Positions 26,870 through 35,573 of a stretch of DNA of 64,000 nucleotides are shown here, one piece after another. Numbering within the stretch: the stretch's first letter is position 1; each line of letters opens with the position of its first letter. Below the pieces are notes generated by a model that worked only from the letters and a program-made list of their open reading frames with translations, had not been told where the DNA came from and did no database searches. A program made the translations under genes and the position numbers. The stretch spans positions 1-64,000 of the forward strand of contig NZ_ANAY01000002.1 of assembly GCF_000340965.1 (NCBI RefSeq). Direction: 5' to 3'. Origin of the DNA: Nocardiopsis kunsanensis DSM 44524. GTDB lineage: Bacteria > Actinomycetota > Actinomycetes > Streptosporangiales > Streptosporangiaceae.

Positions 26870-29800
26870 TCAGGCGTTCTTGCGCGAGCTGGCCCAGACC
26901 CCGACCGCGGTCGCCGCGGCCGCTGTGAGCGCGAGGATCCCGACCAGGAGTGTGCCGTCGGCCGAGGGGCCCGACCCTCGACCGCTCCGCGCGGTGGGCT
27001 CCACGGGTTCTGGCAGACCGTCCGCCAGGGCTTCGGCCAGATGGAGGGCGCGGCGCCCGGTTCCCGCTTGTTCGATCTGGGTGCGGCAGCTGAAACCGTC
27101 GGCGAGGACGAGGGCTTCGGGGGCGGTGTCCCGGACTGCGGGGAGGAACCCCTGTTCGGCGATGGCCATGGACAGGTCGTGGTGACCGCGTTCGAAACCG
27201 AAGTTTCCCGCGAGCCCGCAACAGCCCTCGTCGAGGACCTGCGCGTCGATCCCCGCTCGGCGCATCAGCTCACGGTCGGCGTCGTACTTGGTGACGGCGT
27301 GCTGGTGGCAATGGGTCTGGACCGTGGCCGAGCGGCCCAGCTCGGGAGGACGCCATTCCCCGGGCGCTTCCAGCAACAGTTCGGAGAAGGTACGGAACCG
27401 TTCGGCCAAGCGTGCGGCGTCCTGATCGCCCGGGAGCAGTTCGGTGAGATCGGAACGGAACACGGCGGTGCACGAGGGTTCGAGCCCCACGATCGGGGTG
27501 TCGGCCCCGAGCCACGGACGCAGTACGTCGACGGTGCGTTTCAGGACGTGCGCGGCAATCCGCAGCTGCCCGGTCGAGATCCAGGTCAGCCCGCAGCACA
27601 CGCTCTCGGTCGGTACCGCGACCCGGAACCCCGCGTCTTCCAGTACACCGACCGCGGCCTCGGCGACGTGCGGGTGGAAGTGGTTGCTGAAGGTGTCGGG
27701 CCACAGAACGACCGCCTGCGGATCCCCCGGCTCGGGTTCCGGGCTGCCCCGGGAACGCCACCATTCGACGAAGGACTCGGTCGCGAACTCCGGTGTCTCC
27801 CGTTCGGGAGCGATCCCTGCCATCCGCTTGCCCAGGCGGGAGAGCCCGGGGGCTTGCAGCCCCGCGTTGGCCAGGCGGGGGGCCAGGCGCGCCATCCGGG
27901 CCCAGACCGGCAGCCATCCCATGGAGTAGTGGGCGGCGGGACGCAGCCGCCCCCGGTAGTGGTGCGAGAGGAATTCGGCCTTGTAGGTGGCCATGTCGAC
28001 GCCGACCGGACAGTCGGACTTACAGCCCTTGCACGCCAGGCACAGGTCGAGGGCGTCGTGTACTTCGGTGGAGCGCCACCCGTCGTCGATGACCGAGTCC
28101 TCGTGCCCGTTCAGCATCTCGAAGAGGAGCCGGGCCCGACCTCGGGTGGAGTGTTCCTCCTCCCCGGTGGCCCGGTAGGAAGGGCACATGACACCCCCCG
28201 TCTGGGCGCGGCAGTTCCCGACCCCGACGCAGCGCATGACCGCCCGCCGGAAGGAATGGTCGTCCTGACCGAAGGCGAAGTGGGTGCTGGGCCTCCAGGG
28301 ACGCCACTGCGAGCCGAGACGGAGGTCGCCGTCGACCGGATCGGCCAGGACGACCTTGCCCGGGTTCATCCTGTTCCGCGGGTCGAAGAGCTCCTTGACC
28401 TCGGTGAATGCGTCGACCACCCGGTCGCCGAACATCAGGGGCAGCAGTTCCCCCCTGGCCCGGCCGTCCCCGTGTTCACCGGAGAGGGATCCCCCGTAGG
28501 AGACGACCAGTTCCGCTGCCCGGAAGAGGAACCTGCGGAACTCGGCGACGCCTTCTGCGTTCTTGAGCTGGAAGGGGATCCGGGTGTGCACACACCCGTG
28601 GCCGAAGTGGCCGTAGAGCGATGGGTGATCGTAACCGAACTCGGTGAAGAGTTCCTTCAGGTCGCGCAAGTAGTCGCCGAGCTTTTCCGGGGACACCGCG
28701 GAGTCCTCCCATCCCTCCCAGGTCTCGCGCGCGTCGGGGGGACGGGCAGTCACACCGAGGCCGACTTCCCGCGCCTTGAGCATCTCCCTCTCTTGGGAGG
28801 GGGAGTCGGGGAAGGAGACCGTGCTGTCCCCTTCGCCCCGGCTCAGCGCACGCAACAGGCCGCGGGACTGTTCGTCGACCCCCTCCTGACTGTCTGCGCT
28901 GAACTGCACCAGCAGCCAGCTCTCCCCGTGCGGGAGCCGGTCGAGGGGTTCGAGGTAGGCATGCTCTTCCCTCATCAACTGGGCCATCCGGCTGTCGAGC
29001 GCCTCGAGCAGTACCGGATCGCAGTGTTCCAGGATACGGGGGACGTCGTCCGCGGCGGCGCAGATGTCGTCGTACCCGAGCGCCACCATCGCGTCGTGGC
29101 GGGGGATCGGGACCAGGTCGAGTTCGGCGTGCAGCACGGTGACGAGGGTCCCCTCGCTACCGACGAGCGCCTTGGCGAGGTCGAACCCGTTCTCCGGCAG
29201 GAGGGAGTCCAGGTTGTAGCCGGAGACCCGCCGGGGAATGTCCGGGAAATGGTCGCGCACGTCCTGTTCGTGGTGCCCGATGATCTCGCGCAGGCCTCGA
29301 TGGATCTCCGCCCTGCGCCCGCCGACGCGGAGGATCCCGTCGAGTTCCTCGTCCGAGGTGGGCCCGACCCAGAAACGGGACCCGTCGTAGACCAGGACCT
29401 CCAGGCGGCGCACGTTGTCCACGGTCTTGCCGTAGGCCTGGGCCGAGGCGCCGCAGGCGTTGTTGCCGATCATGCCACCCAGGGAGCAGTGGCTGTGGGT
29501 GGAGGGTTTGGGGCCGAACTTGAGCCCCTGCGGGGCGAGCAGCCGGTTGAGTTCGTCGAGCACGATGCCGGGTTCGACCACACAGGTCCGGCGCTCGGCG
29601 TCGACCGAGACCAGGCGGTCGCAGTACTTCGTCCAGTCGATGACGACGGCGGCGTTGGTGGCCTGGCCTCCCAGGCTGGTGCCGCCGCCGCGGGAGAGGA
29701 CCGGTACCCCGGCCCGCGCACACACTCCGACGGCCGTCGCCCCGGCGTCGACACTGCGGGGAACGATCACCCCGAGGGGGACCTGGCGGTAGTTGGAGCC

Positions 29801-29911
29801 GTCGGTGGAGTAGGCGCCGACACTCCCCCGGTCGAAACGCACCTCTGCGTCCACGTGCTCGCGGAGTTCTCGTTGGAGGGCCGTGAGATTCACCGATGTG
29901 TCGTCCACCAC
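26870..29911 (-). CDS. Fused FAD-linked/4Fe-4S oxidoreductase (D-lactate or glycolate dehydrogenase type), tail-anchored
   Basis: One 1013-residue chain joins a GlcD-like flavoprotein and a GlcF-like Fe-S subunit. Residues about 45-270 are a PCMH-type FAD-binding domain (VLSRGGGTSLGGQ), followed by the FAD-oxidase C domain with SGEHGDGRARGE. Then comes a ferredoxin-like region with CVGVGNC and CLACKGCKSDCP (C624, C627, C630, C634), and C-terminal CCG motifs (SVCCGLTW, EGCCGLAGNF) with HCHQH, typical of the heterodisulfide-reductase-like domain. A hydrophobic helix at the extreme C-terminus (about 988-1006) ending SSRKNA should anchor it to the membrane. The start is GTG after TTAGGAA. Probably oxidises a 2-hydroxy acid to the quinone pool; the substrate is not certain. 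Confidence 0.85.
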   Translation of the reverse strand: MVDDTSVNLTALQRELREHVDAEVRFDRGSVGAYSTDGSNYRQVPLGVIVPRSVDAGATAVGVCARAGVPVLSRGGGTSLGGQATNAAVVIDWTKYCDRLVSVDAERRTCVVEPGIVLDELNRLLAPQGLKFGPKPSTHSHCSLGGMIGNNACGASAQAYGKTVDNVRRLEVLVYDGSRFWVGPTSDEELDGILRVGGRRAEIHRGLREIIGHHEQDVRDHFPDIPRRVSGYNLDSLLPENGFDLAKALVGSEGTLVTVLHAELDLVPIPRHDAMVALGYDDICAAADDVPRILEHCDPVLLEALDSRMAQLMREEHAYLEPLDRLPHGESWLLVQFSADSQEGVDEQSRGLLRALSRGEGDSTVSFPDSPSQEREMLKAREVGLGVTARPPDARETWEGWEDSAVSPEKLGDYLRDLKELFTEFGYDHPSLYGHFGHGCVHTRIPFQLKNAEGVAEFRRFLFRAAELVVSYGGSLSGEHGDGRARGELLPLMFGDRVVDAFTEVKELFDPRNRMNPGKVVLADPVDGDLRLGSQWRPWRPSTHFAFGQDDHSFRRAVMRCVGVGNCRAQTGGVMCPSYRATGEEEHSTRGRARLLFEMLNGHEDSVIDDGWRSTEVHDALDLCLACKGCKSDCPVGVDMATYKAEFLSHHYRGRLRPAAHYSMGWLPVWARMARLAPRLANAGLQAPGLSRLGKRMAGIAPERETPEFATESFVEWWRSRGSPEPEPGDPQAVVLWPDTFSNHFHPHVAEAAVGVLEDAGFRVAVPTESVCCGLTWISTGQLRIAAHVLKRTVDVLRPWLGADTPIVGLEPSCTAVFRSDLTELLPGDQDAARLAERFRTFSELLLEAPGEWRPPELGRSATVQTHCHQHAVTKYDADRELMRRAGIDAQVLDEGCCGLAGNFGFERGHHDLSMAIAEQGFLPAVRDTAPEALVLADGFSCRTQIEQAGTGRRALHLAEALADGLPEPVEPTARSGRGSGPSADGTLLVGILALTAAAATAVGVWASSRKNA

Positions 29912-30002
29912 GGGTTCCTAACCTTGTGACCTCGACAAAAACGATACCCACGTCAAATTCTCGTCCAATATGGTTACTCTCCGTGTCGATGAGGCCGTGC
30001 GC

Positions 30003-30896
30003 TCAACCGACGTAACGACGGGCGCGTGACCTCCTCCGCGGCCCGGCGAGCAGCTGGAGGCCCTCCTCCACGTGCGGCGGGACGGTCCTGCGTTCCCTGA
30101 GCACCCACGGCAGTCCGCCCAGTGCCTCCGCCACGGCCGCGGCGCTCGTGCGGTCCTTGGGCGCCGACCCCAGTACTTGCCGGGTGTGGTCGAGCGCGCC
30201 CCGCCACGGGCGACGCAGCCAGGCGGTCCACAGGGTGTTTCGGATCCCCTGCCGCCGGCGCCTGCGCGGATCCCGCACCTCCGAGGCGTGGTGGTGGGCC
30301 ACGGTCCACTCGTCCCAGCACAGCCACCACCCCGCCGAGGCCAGGTCGAGCGCGAGGAGTTCTTCCTCTCCGCCCAGCCACAGGCGCTCCGAGAAACCCC
30401 CCACCCCGCGGAAGGCCTCGGTCCTCAGGACACTCACCCCCGCGAGGATGCCCAGAACAGCAGGGCCCGGGAGCCACTCGGGTCCCGGGACGGGCGAGTA
30501 CCGCAGTTCCGGGGTGAGCGGGTCCTCCTCCCCGGAGGGTTCCACGACCAGGCGCGCGGTGACCGCCCCCAGGTGCGGGTGGGCGTCCAACAGGTCCGCC
30601 GCACGTCCCAGCGCGCCGGGCTCCCACCACGTGTCGTCGTCGCAGAAGGCGACGTAGGGCGTGGACAGCGCGTCGGTGCCGACGTTGCGGCCCACCGCGC
30701 CCAGGTTCGCGCCCGCCCGGACGAGCCCCACGTCCGGGTGGCGGTGGGCGACCATGTCGGCCGTACCGTCCTCCGAAGCATTGTCGACCACCACGACGGG
30801 AGGGCGTTCGGGAAGCTCCGCCAGCCGCGAGAGTGTGCGTGTCAGTTCCCGGCGCCGGTCCTTGGTGATGACCACGACACCCACGCGCGCCCTCAC
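30003..30896 (-). CDS. Glycosyltransferase family 2
   Basis: A 297-residue GT-A type transferase. It starts VRARVGVVVITKDR, has VVVDNASEDGT, the DxD-type metal motif CDDDTWW and GGFSERLWLGGEEELLALDL. The GTG start overlaps the TGA of the preceding gene as GTGA, with GGAG upstream. It resembles the neighbouring GT2 closely in layout and motif, suggesting tandem duplication. It is the last gene of the heptose operon. The C-terminal 90 residues are Arg-rich. Donor and acceptor are unknown; a sugar of the cell-surface glycan made by this operon is the natural guess. Confidence 0.85.
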   Translation of the reverse strand: MRARVGVVVITKDRRRELTRTLSRLAELPERPPVVVVDNASEDGTADMVAHRHPDVGLVRAGANLGAVGRNVGTDALSTPYVAFCDDDTWWEPGALGRAADLLDAHPHLGAVTARLVVEPSGEEDPLTPELRYSPVPGPEWLPGPAVLGILAGVSVLRTEAFRGVGGFSERLWLGGEEELLALDLASAGWWLCWDEWTVAHHHASEVRDPRRRRRQGIRNTLWTAWLRRPWRGALDHTRQVLGSAPKDRTSAAAVAEALGGLPWVLRERRTVPPHVEEGLQLLAGPRRRSRARRYVG

Positions 30897-31768
30897 GTCC
30901 GCTCCAGGAGTTCGAGGTCGTGTTCGACCGAGGCCGGGACCCTGCGGCGCGCCGTCCACGCCTCGGGCGTCAACACGACCGCACCCCACAGGGCCCTGCG
31001 TGAGCACGGGTCGCGTAGCGCCCGCCCGAGCGTGCGTGCCGTGTGTGCGACCACGGTCTTCGGTCCCCGACGCAGCCAGGAGGTGAGCAGAGCGTTGCGT
31101 TCCTCCAGGGTGCGACGCCATGCGGAGGGCGGTCGGGCCTCCGACGGGTGGTGGTGGACACGGAGCCGGGGCAGGTGGCACAGGCCCCAGCCCCGCGCCG
31201 CCAGGTCCTGTGCCAGGAGCGCCTCCTCGCCGCCGAAGAACAGCAGCGGTTCGAAACCTCCCGCCTCGTCGAAGGCGGTGCGCCGGACGACACAGGCGCA
31301 GGCCAGGAACCCCAGCACCCTGGGCCCCGGAAGGTCCCCCTCCGGTTCCAGCGGGCTGTCGAGCAGCTTGTCGTTGACCGGGTCCGCGCGTTCCCCGCCC
31401 CCGACGAGGACGGCTGCGGCGACCAGCCCCAGGCGCGGATGCGTGTCGAAGGCGTCGGCGGCCGCCTCCAGCGAGTCCCCGGCCCACCACGAGTCGTCGT
31501 CGCAGAAAGCGACGTAGGGCGTGGAGGTGTGTTCGACGCCGAGGTTGCGTGCCGCGCATCCGGTGTTGCGTTCGTTGCGGACCAGAGTCACTTCGGGAAA
31601 GCTCGCACGGACCACTTCCGCGGTCCCGTCCCCCGAGTCGTTGTCGACCACCACGACCGGGGGCCTGGGCTCCAACAACCGCAGGTTCGCCAACGTGCGG
31701 CAGAGTTCGGTGACCCGGTCACGCGTGATCACCACGACCGAGACCCGGGACGGCTCCGTGCTCGGCAT
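30893..31768 (-). CDS. Glycosyltransferase family 2
   Basis: A 291-residue GT-A transferase with VSVVVITRDR at the N-terminus, VVVDNDSGDGT, CDDDSWW (D90-D92, metal/nucleotide binding) and GGFEPLLFFGGEEALLAQDL. The ATG has GGGAGGA upstream. The first 50 nt lie inside the 3' end of the UDP-glucuronate decarboxylase-like gene, and the stop overlaps the next GT2 start. It probably adds one sugar in the same glycan as its paralogue downstream. Confidence 0.85.
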   Translation of the reverse strand: MPSTEPSRVSVVVITRDRVTELCRTLANLRLLEPRPPVVVVDNDSGDGTAEVVRASFPEVTLVRNERNTGCAARNLGVEHTSTPYVAFCDDDSWWAGDSLEAAADAFDTHPRLGLVAAAVLVGGGERADPVNDKLLDSPLEPEGDLPGPRVLGFLACACVVRRTAFDEAGGFEPLLFFGGEEALLAQDLAARGWGLCHLPRLRVHHHPSEARPPSAWRRTLEERNALLTSWLRRGPKTVVAHTARTLGRALRDPCSRRALWGAVVLTPEAWTARRRVPASVEHDLELLERT

Positions 31769-32768
31769 GGTCGATCCTCCCGTTCCGCCCCTGAAGGCGT
31801 CTCATCTCCGGGACCGGGAACACCTCGCCCTCCAACACGTGCGCGAGGGTGCGCCGCAGCCCTTCGTCCAGGTGGACGGCCGGTTTCCACCCGAGGATCC
31901 TCATGGCCTTGCTGATGTCCGGCCTCCGGTAGTGCGGGTCGTCCTCGGGCCGGTCGATGAAGGTGAGCTCGGACCGGGACCCCGAGAGCACACGGATGTG
32001 GTCGGCCAGGTTCAGTACGCTCACCTCCTCCTCGCTCCCGATGTTGACCGGGTCCGCCGTGCCGCTGTCGGCCAGGGCCAGCAGCCCCTCGACGGTGTCG
32101 TCCACGTAGCAGATCGACCGTGTCTGTTGGCCGCTGCCGGTGACGGTGATCGGTTCTCCCGCCAGCGCCTGCCGCAGGAAGGTGGGGATCATACGGCCGT
32201 CGTCCAGACGCATCCTGGGCCCGTAGGTGTTGAAGACCCGGGCGATCCCCACGTCCGTGTCCCGGGTCCGGTGATGGGCCATGGTGAGCGACTCGGCGTA
32301 CCGTTTGGCCTCGTCGTACACGCTCCGGGGGCCGATCGGGTTGACGTGGCCCCAGTAGGTCTCCCGTTGCGGGTGTTCCTTCGGGTCCCCGTACACCTCG
32401 CTCGTCGAGGCGAGCACGAACCTGGCCCGGTGGGCCTCGGCACAGGCCAGAGCGTTGCGTGTCCCGGCGCTCCCGGCTTCCAGGGTCTCCAGAGGCATAC
32501 GGAGGTAGTCCCGGGGCGAAGCGGCCGATGCGAGGTGGAAGACGGTTTCCAGCGGTTCGTCGATCTCCCACTGCTCCGTCACGTCGGCCAGGAGCATGGC
32601 GAACCTCGGATGGTCCAACAGGTGCCGCACGTTCTCGGTGCGTCCAGTGACGAGGTTGTCCAGACAGATCACTCTCTGTCCCCGCTCGATCAGCCGTCGG
32701 CACAGGTGCGAGCCCACGAAGCCCGTTCCACCGGTGACCAGTACGGCACCCCTTCTCGGATGGTGCAT
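31719..32768 (-). CDS. NAD-dependent nucleotide-sugar SDR, UDP-glucuronate decarboxylase-like
   Basis: A 349-residue extended SDR. TGGTGFVGSHL (residues 12-22) binds NAD; STSEVYG (121-127) and Y151-x3-K155 form the catalytic site; RVFNTYGPRM and the C-terminal GWKP segment are typical. Overall it is most like UXS enzymes that turn UDP-glucuronate into UDP-xylose; dTDP-glucose 4,6-dehydratase is the main alternative. The ATG at 32768 has AAAGGA upstream; the frame is open further but with Pro/Ser-rich shadow sequence. The 3' end overlaps the next gene by 50 nt. It would provide a pentose donor for the local glycosyltransferases. Confidence 0.85.
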   Translation of the reverse strand: MHHPRRGAVLVTGGTGFVGSHLCRRLIERGQRVICLDNLVTGRTENVRHLLDHPRFAMLLADVTEQWEIDEPLETVFHLASAASPRDYLRMPLETLEAGSAGTRNALACAEAHRARFVLASTSEVYGDPKEHPQRETYWGHVNPIGPRSVYDEAKRYAESLTMAHHRTRDTDVGIARVFNTYGPRMRLDDGRMIPTFLRQALAGEPITVTGSGQQTRSICYVDDTVEGLLALADSGTADPVNIGSEEEVSVLNLADHIRVLSGSRSELTFIDRPEDDPHYRRPDISKAMRILGWKPAVHLDEGLRRTLAHVLEGEVFPVPEMRRLQGRNGRIDHAEHGAVPGLGRGDHA

Positions 32769-32889
32769 CGTTCGGTCCTTTCTTCCGCGACGTCGTCGCT
32801 CGTGCCACGGGACCGCCGTGAGGGCCCGGAGCCTGTTCGGTGGATGCCCGCCGTCGTGCAACAGGCCATCGGTCTCCACCGGACAGGGC

Positions 32890-33576
32890 CTACGGCCAGG
32901 ACGTCTCGCCCGAGTGGCACACGACCATCTCCCGTACCTCGCATCCCCGCGGCTGGCGCAGAGCGAAGAGCACGGACGAGGCCACGTCGTCCGGGTCGTT
33001 GAGCTGTGCGTCGGGGCCGGGGCGGTACTGCTCCGGCCGGTCGTCGAAGAAGGCGGTGCGCATCCCTCCCGGGACGAGGAGCGTGACCCCCACGGAACCG
33101 GCGAGTTCGGCGGCCAGGGACCGGGTGAACCCGACGACCCCGAACTTGGAGGCGCAGTAGGCACTGGCGTCGCTCAGCGCGCGCAGGCCGAGCGTGGACG
33201 CGCAGTTGACCACGCTCCCCCGGGTCGCTTTCAGGTGGGGCAGGGCCGCCCTGGTCACGGCCACGGTGCCCAGCAGGTTCACGGCGACCACGTGTTCCCA
33301 GTCCTCGGCGGCGACGTCGGACAGCTGGCCGCACACGTCGATACCGGCGGCGTTGACGAGCGCTGAGGGCGGACCGTGCTCCGTCACGACCTGGGAGACC
33401 GCCTGTTCGATCGCGTGCCGGTCGGCGAGGTCGACCTCCACGAAGGGCAGATCCGTCTCGGGGTGCTTGCGGTCCAGAACCACGGGGGTCCCTCCCTCGT
33501 CCGCGACGGCACGAGCCGTGGCGGCGCCGAGACCGGACGCACCTCCGGTGACGATGGTCAGTCCGAGTTCACGCAT
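32890..33576 (-). CDS. Classical short-chain dehydrogenase/reductase
   Basis: A 228-residue Rossmann enzyme: TGGASGLG (10-17) for the cofactor, NAAG (75-78), and the tetrad N100, S127, Y140, K144. The ATG follows AGAGGAG. It lies between hldE and the UXS-like gene in the glycan operon, so a sugar or nucleotide-sugar keto group is a likely substrate. It is not HldD, which belongs to the extended SDRs. The C-terminal 30 residues (CEVREMVVCHSGETSWP) look like those of SDRs that act on sugar or acyl groups, but this is not specific. Confidence 0.8.
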   Translation of the reverse strand: MRELGLTIVTGGASGLGAATARAVADEGGTPVVLDRKHPETDLPFVEVDLADRHAIEQAVSQVVTEHGPPSALVNAAGIDVCGQLSDVAAEDWEHVVAVNLLGTVAVTRAALPHLKATRGSVVNCASTLGLRALSDASAYCASKFGVVGFTRSLAAELAGSVGVTLLVPGGMRTAFFDDRPEQYRPGPDAQLNDPDDVASSVLFALRQPRGCEVREMVVCHSGETSWP

Positions 33577-33600
33577 CTTCTCTCCTCTGCAGACGGGGTC

Positions 33601-34986
33601 TCACGTCGCGGGGAGGCCGTCCTGGCCCCGCAGATGGTCGATGAGGCCGGTCGTGGACCGGCCCGGCAACAGCGGCAGTGTGACGACCTCGCCGCCGACG
33701 GCCCGCACGACCGGCGCCTCGGGGAGATCGTCCACGTCGTGATCGCCGCCCTTGATCCACACGTCCGGTCTGATCCTCCGGAGCATGCTCATCGGGGTGC
33801 TCTCACCGAAGAGGACGACGGTGTCCACGCAGGAGAGCGCGCCCACCAGGCGTGCCCGGTCGTGTTCGGGCACCACCGGGCGCTCGGCACCCTTGAGTCC
33901 GCGCACCGACGAGTCGTCGTTGACCAGGACGACGAGGTGGTCGCCGAGGGCACGGGCCCGCCGCAGCAGGTCGACGTGGCCGGCGTGCAGCAGATCGAAA
34001 CACCCCCCGGTGGCCACGATGCGTTTGCCCTCGCGTCGGGCCCCCTCCACCTCGGGTGGTGGATTGAGCATGCTCACGGCCGCACCCCGCTCGCGTCGTG
34101 GTTCCGCGTACGCGGTGGCGGCTCCGGAGGCGACGAAACGTCCGGCGGCACAAGTACCGGCCTCGACGGCGCTCCCGACACCGAACCCCCGTTCCAGGAG
34201 CACGGTGCACGCGGCCGCGAAAGCGTCCCCGGCGCCGCAGGTGTCCTCCGGTTCCGGGACCCGTTCGGCACGGACCTCGCCGCCGTTGCCCGACCGGTCG
34301 GCCCAGACACCGCCCCCGTCGCCCAAGGTGACGGTGACCGCCTCGGCCTGCCACTGGGCCGCCAGGCGGCGTGCCCTGCGCAGGGTGTGCGCTGTGTCCG
34401 CTCCCGCGGGGACCAGGCTCTCGGCCGCGTTGGGCGTGACCAGCAGGGCTTCAGGGACCGGGGGCGCCCCACGCGGGTGCGGGTCCCACACGATCGGTGT
34501 GTGCGTGGCGAGGTCGGTCAACACCTCGCGCACGGCCCTGCTGTGGGTCAGGCCGAGCCCGTAGTCGGAGACCAGGACGGCGTCGGCCCCGTGCAGGGCA
34601 CGGCGTACCTCCTCGGCAGAGACCTCCGGTACGACCTGCTCACAGCCCTCGTCGAGCCGTGCGAGGGTGGCCCCGCCGTCCTGCACACGGACCTTGGTGG
34701 GGGTACGCCTCCGCAACGGGAGTCCGTCGAGCACCACGCCCGTACCGAGGCTGCGGGCGAGTTCGACCGCGCCTTCGTCCCGGCCGACGGCCGTCACCAG
34801 GACCACGTCCCCGCCGCTGTACTCGTGGATGAGTCCCGCCGCCAGGCCGGCCCCGCCGGGACGGTGCCATCGGCCCGGTTCGTCCAGGACGGGTGCCGGG
34901 GCGTCGGGGCACCGCCGACGGGACCGTCCTCTCAGGTCGACGTCCAGAATGCTGTCGCCGAGTACGGCCAGGCGCCCGCCACTCAT
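33601..34986 (-). CDS. hldE: Bifunctional heptose-7-phosphate kinase / heptose-1-phosphate adenylyltransferase HldE
   Basis: A 461-residue fusion that performs two steps to ADP-heptose. The N-terminal PfkB-type kinase has DTCGAGDAF with catalytic Asp near 254. The C-terminal nucleotidyltransferase begins about residue 325 and carries the HAGH signature (334-337) within CFDLLHAGHVDLL, and KGGDHD later. The ATG has GAGGGGG upstream and overlaps the gmhA stop as ATGA. In Gram-negatives the product feeds LPS core; here, with no LPS, it must feed another glycan or a metabolite. The domain order matches canonical HldE. Confidence 0.92.
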   Translation of the reverse strand: MSGGRLAVLGDSILDVDLRGRSRRRCPDAPAPVLDEPGRWHRPGGAGLAAGLIHEYSGGDVVLVTAVGRDEGAVELARSLGTGVVLDGLPLRRRTPTKVRVQDGGATLARLDEGCEQVVPEVSAEEVRRALHGADAVLVSDYGLGLTHSRAVREVLTDLATHTPIVWDPHPRGAPPVPEALLVTPNAAESLVPAGADTAHTLRRARRLAAQWQAEAVTVTLGDGGGVWADRSGNGGEVRAERVPEPEDTCGAGDAFAAACTVLLERGFGVGSAVEAGTCAAGRFVASGAATAYAEPRRERGAAVSMLNPPPEVEGARREGKRIVATGGCFDLLHAGHVDLLRRARALGDHLVVLVNDDSSVRGLKGAERPVVPEHDRARLVGALSCVDTVVLFGESTPMSMLRRIRPDVWIKGGDHDVDDLPEAPVVRAVGGEVVTLPLLPGRSTTGLIDHLRGQDGLPAT

Positions 34987-35573
34987 GTGTTCCCCCTCTG
35001 TCCGGGAACGGTCCGGGCCGCGCCGGACCGCTCCGACCAGCGGTCCACCCCCGCGCAGAAGATGTGGACCAGCGCCAGGTGGACCTCCTGGACGGTCGAG
35101 GTGGTTCTGGCCGGCACGGCGACCGTGTCGTCGCTCAGCGATTCCAGGGAGCAGGGCCCGGGTCCGGTCAGGGACCAGGACACGACCCCCAGTTCGCGGG
35201 CGGTCTTGACGGCCTCCACGACGTTCTCGCTGTTGCCGCTGGTGGACATGCACACCAGGAGGTCGCCGTGGGAAGCGTGTGCCCGGAGCTGCCGGGCGTA
35301 GACCTGTTGGTATCCGTAGTCGTTGGCGATGGCGGTCACGCTCGAACTGTCGGCGTGCAGTGCCAACGCCGACATCGGTGGCCGTTCGGTCTCGAACCGC
35401 CCCGTCAGCTCGGCGGTCAGGTGTTGTGCCTCGGCGGCGCTGCCCCCGTTGCCGCACGCGAAGAGCCGGTGACCGGCCGCCAGGGCCGGTCCGGCGACCC
35501 GGGACCAGCCTTCGACCCGGTCGGCGTCGGTCCCGTGCAACGCCTCGTCCAGTTCGCGTAGATGGGTGTGCAT
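34983..35573 (-). CDS. gmhA: Sedoheptulose-7-phosphate isomerase GmhA
   Basis: A 196-residue SIS-domain protein converting sedoheptulose 7-phosphate to D-glycero-D-manno-heptose 7-phosphate. Key segments are ACGNGGSAAEAQHLTAELTGRF and STSGNSENV, which bind the phosphate, and a C-terminal helix containing QEVHLALVHIFC, all typical of GmhA. The ATG at 35573 shares one base with the stop of the upstream glycosyltransferase (TGATG), and the stop overlaps hldE. The tight coupling puts pathway steps one, two and four together. Confidence 0.92.
   Translation of the reverse strand: MHTHLRELDEALHGTDADRVEGWSRVAGPALAAGHRLFACGNGGSAAEAQHLTAELTGRFETERPPMSALALHADSSSVTAIANDYGYQQVYARQLRAHASHGDLLVCMSTSGNSENVVEAVKTARELGVVSWSLTGPGPCSLESLSDDTVAVPARTTSTVQEVHLALVHIFCAGVDRWSERSGAARTVPGQRGNT

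Noticed and set aside
26795-29929. A 1044-codon open frame on the plus strand
   Set aside because: It is antisense to the fused oxidoreductase, lacks family motifs and has the Gly/Val/Arg-rich composition typical of shadow frames in high-G+C DNA. The same holds for long antisense frames at 48897-50888, 33376-35301, 3767-5398 and 53256-55259.
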